DNA from: Candidatus Izemoplasma sp. | GTDB taxonomy: Bacteria > Bacillota_I > Bacilli_A > Izemoplasmatales > Izemoplasmataceae | Direction: 5' to 3' | DNA length: 5,971 bases | NCBI GenBank assembly: GCA_007116205.1 | Contig: SKIY01000034.1 | Coordinates: forward strand, 1 to 5,971 | In this document: positions 5,205 to 5,971 of the stretch, piece by piece | How the letters are laid out: every line of letters begins with the position of its first letter | How positions within the stretch are numbered: the stretch's first letter is position 1 | Position numbers and translations under genes: made by a program | Notes under the pieces: model-generated | Database searches by the model: none | Told to the model about the DNA's origin: nothing | What the model saw: only the letters and a program-made list of their open reading frames with translations

Positions 5205-5971
5205 ATTACTAAACAATACAAAAGAAAAGCGTCAAACAATATTAAAAGGACTTATCAAAGACTTACATGATGGTAAAGACCCTGAATTGGTAAAAAAAGC
5301 TTTTAAAGAACATTTTGAAAGTGTTTCTACACAAGAAATTTCAGAGATGGAACAAGCACTTATTAAAGAAGAGTTACCGATTGAAGAGGTGCAACGTTTA
5401 TGCGATGTCCATGCTTCTATTTTTGGAGGGAGTGTTTCTGACATTCATAAAGATGACTTATCAGAAACACCAGGACATCCGCTGAATGTACTGAAAACAG
5501 AAAATCAACGCATTGAAACAGTGATTGAAGCGGAGATTTATCCATATTTAGAGCAAGTTGGGAATACCGCTTTACTGATGTTGCGGGTAGGGTTTGATCG
5601 CTTACAAGAAATCGATAAACACTATACAAGAAAGGAACAGTTGTTTTTTCCTTATTTAGAGAAAAAAGGAATAACTGGACCACCACAAGTGATGTGGGGG
5701 GTTGATGATGAAATCCGCCGTGAGATGAAGTCCGTAAGGACCCGACTTGATGACCCAACCATTCAAGTAGAAGCTATAAAAGAGGCCGTTTTAGCAATTA
5801 CAAAAAAGATTGTCGATATGGTTTTTAAAGAAAATACGATTTTAATACCTTTACTTGCGGATACGTTAAATTTATATAACTTTATAAAAATAGCTGAAGC
5901 AAGTGATGAAATCGGGTATTTTCTTGAAAAACCAGCTGTGATGTGGCATGTAGAATCAACGGACTCTGAAA
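5197..5971 (+). CDS. DUF438 / hemerythrin-like domain protein, 3' partial
   Basis: The frame is open from ATG 5197 (GGAGG at 5186-5190, six bases upstream) to the window edge, giving 258 visible residues. Residues ~8-78 form the DUF438 helical domain (RQTILKGLIKDLHDG..., ending EEVQRLCDVHASIF at 64-77). Residues ~92-225 are a hemerythrin-like four-helix bundle: PGHPLNVLKTEN (H94), KHYTRKEQLFFPYLEKKG (H142, E147), then PPQVMWGVDDEIRRE and KENTILIPLLADTL (E212). The segment ASDEIGYFLEKP (237-248) follows, as is typical of the family just before a C-terminal PAS domain, which would lie outside the window. Hemerythrin-like domains can bind a di-iron centre sensing O2, NO or iron. Here D170 occupies the place of the His in the HDEIR motif of other hemerythrins, so metal binding is uncertain. 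The protein is cytoplasmic and paired with the DUF1858 gene. Confidence 0.88.
   Translation, partial: MSELLNNTKEKRQTILKGLIKDLHDGKDPELVKKAFKEHFESVSTQEISEMEQALIKEELPIEEVQRLCDVHASIFGGSVSDIHKDDLSETPGHPLNVLKTENQRIETVIEAEIYPYLEQVGNTALLMLRVGFDRLQEIDKHYTRKEQLFFPYLEKKGITGPPQVMWGVDDEIRREMKSVRTRLDDPTIQVEAIKEAVLAITKKIVDMVFKENTILIPLLADTLNLYNFIKIAEASDEIGYFLEKPAVMWHVESTDSE

Noticed and set aside
5232..5758. Two minus-strand open frames opposite the DUF438 gene
   Set aside because: The plus-strand frame is open throughout and matches the DUF438 and hemerythrin-like families, so the reverse frames are shadows.
1..5971. CRISPR array, tRNA/rRNA genes, insertion sequence or phage attachment site
   Set aside because: No regularly spaced repeats, cloverleaf-like segments, transposase motifs or terminal inverted repeats were seen; the window is densely filled by the listed genes.

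Overview
The window looks like a piece of chromosome from a low-GC, Gram-positive-type bacterium (Bacillota or Mycoplasmatota, for example an Acholeplasma/Izemoplasma/Haloplasma- or Erysipelotrichales-like lineage; this placement is inference). The signs are AT-rich third codon positions, strong GGAGG-type ribosome binding sites, sigma-A-like promoters with extended -10 elements, and compact intrinsic terminators with long T tracts. The standard bacterial code fits: TGA ends one gene and TGG supplies Trp.

Positions 2-3084 (+) hold the end of an Mrp/Mbh-type cation-proton antiporter operon. It contains a 5'-truncated MbhD-like (DUF4040) subunit with an unusual soluble tail, an MbhE-MnhB fusion, MnhC, and MnhD (a NuoL/M/N-like proton channel subunit). 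All four genes overlap by 1-17 bases and stop at a strong terminator. The split-MrpA order (MbhD, MbhE+MrpB, MrpC, MrpD) resembles the antiporter module of membrane-bound hydrogenases, but no hydrogenase module follows.

Positions about 3105-4864 hold three small, single-gene units. The first is a two-TM protein with a bacterial PH domain (+). Next, convergent to it, is a CYTH/triphosphate-tunnel protein (-). Divergent from that is a small protein (+) whose sequence resembles a stand-alone PTS EIIA type-2 domain. Each has a recognisable terminator, and candidate promoters are visible for all three.

Positions about 4865-5971 (+) hold an intergenic region with inverted repeats, then a two-gene unit: a 77-residue DUF1858 protein overlapping by 8 bases a DUF438/hemerythrin-like protein that runs off the window. 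This pairing is typical of anaerobic Gram-positive bacteria. It is plausibly linked to redox, O2 or NO sensing, though its function is not established.

Most of the window is ordinary. The parts most worth a second look are the tail of the MbhD-like subunit, the orphan EIIA-like protein with a retained candidate phospho-histidine, and the CYTH protein with altered metal-binding motifs.
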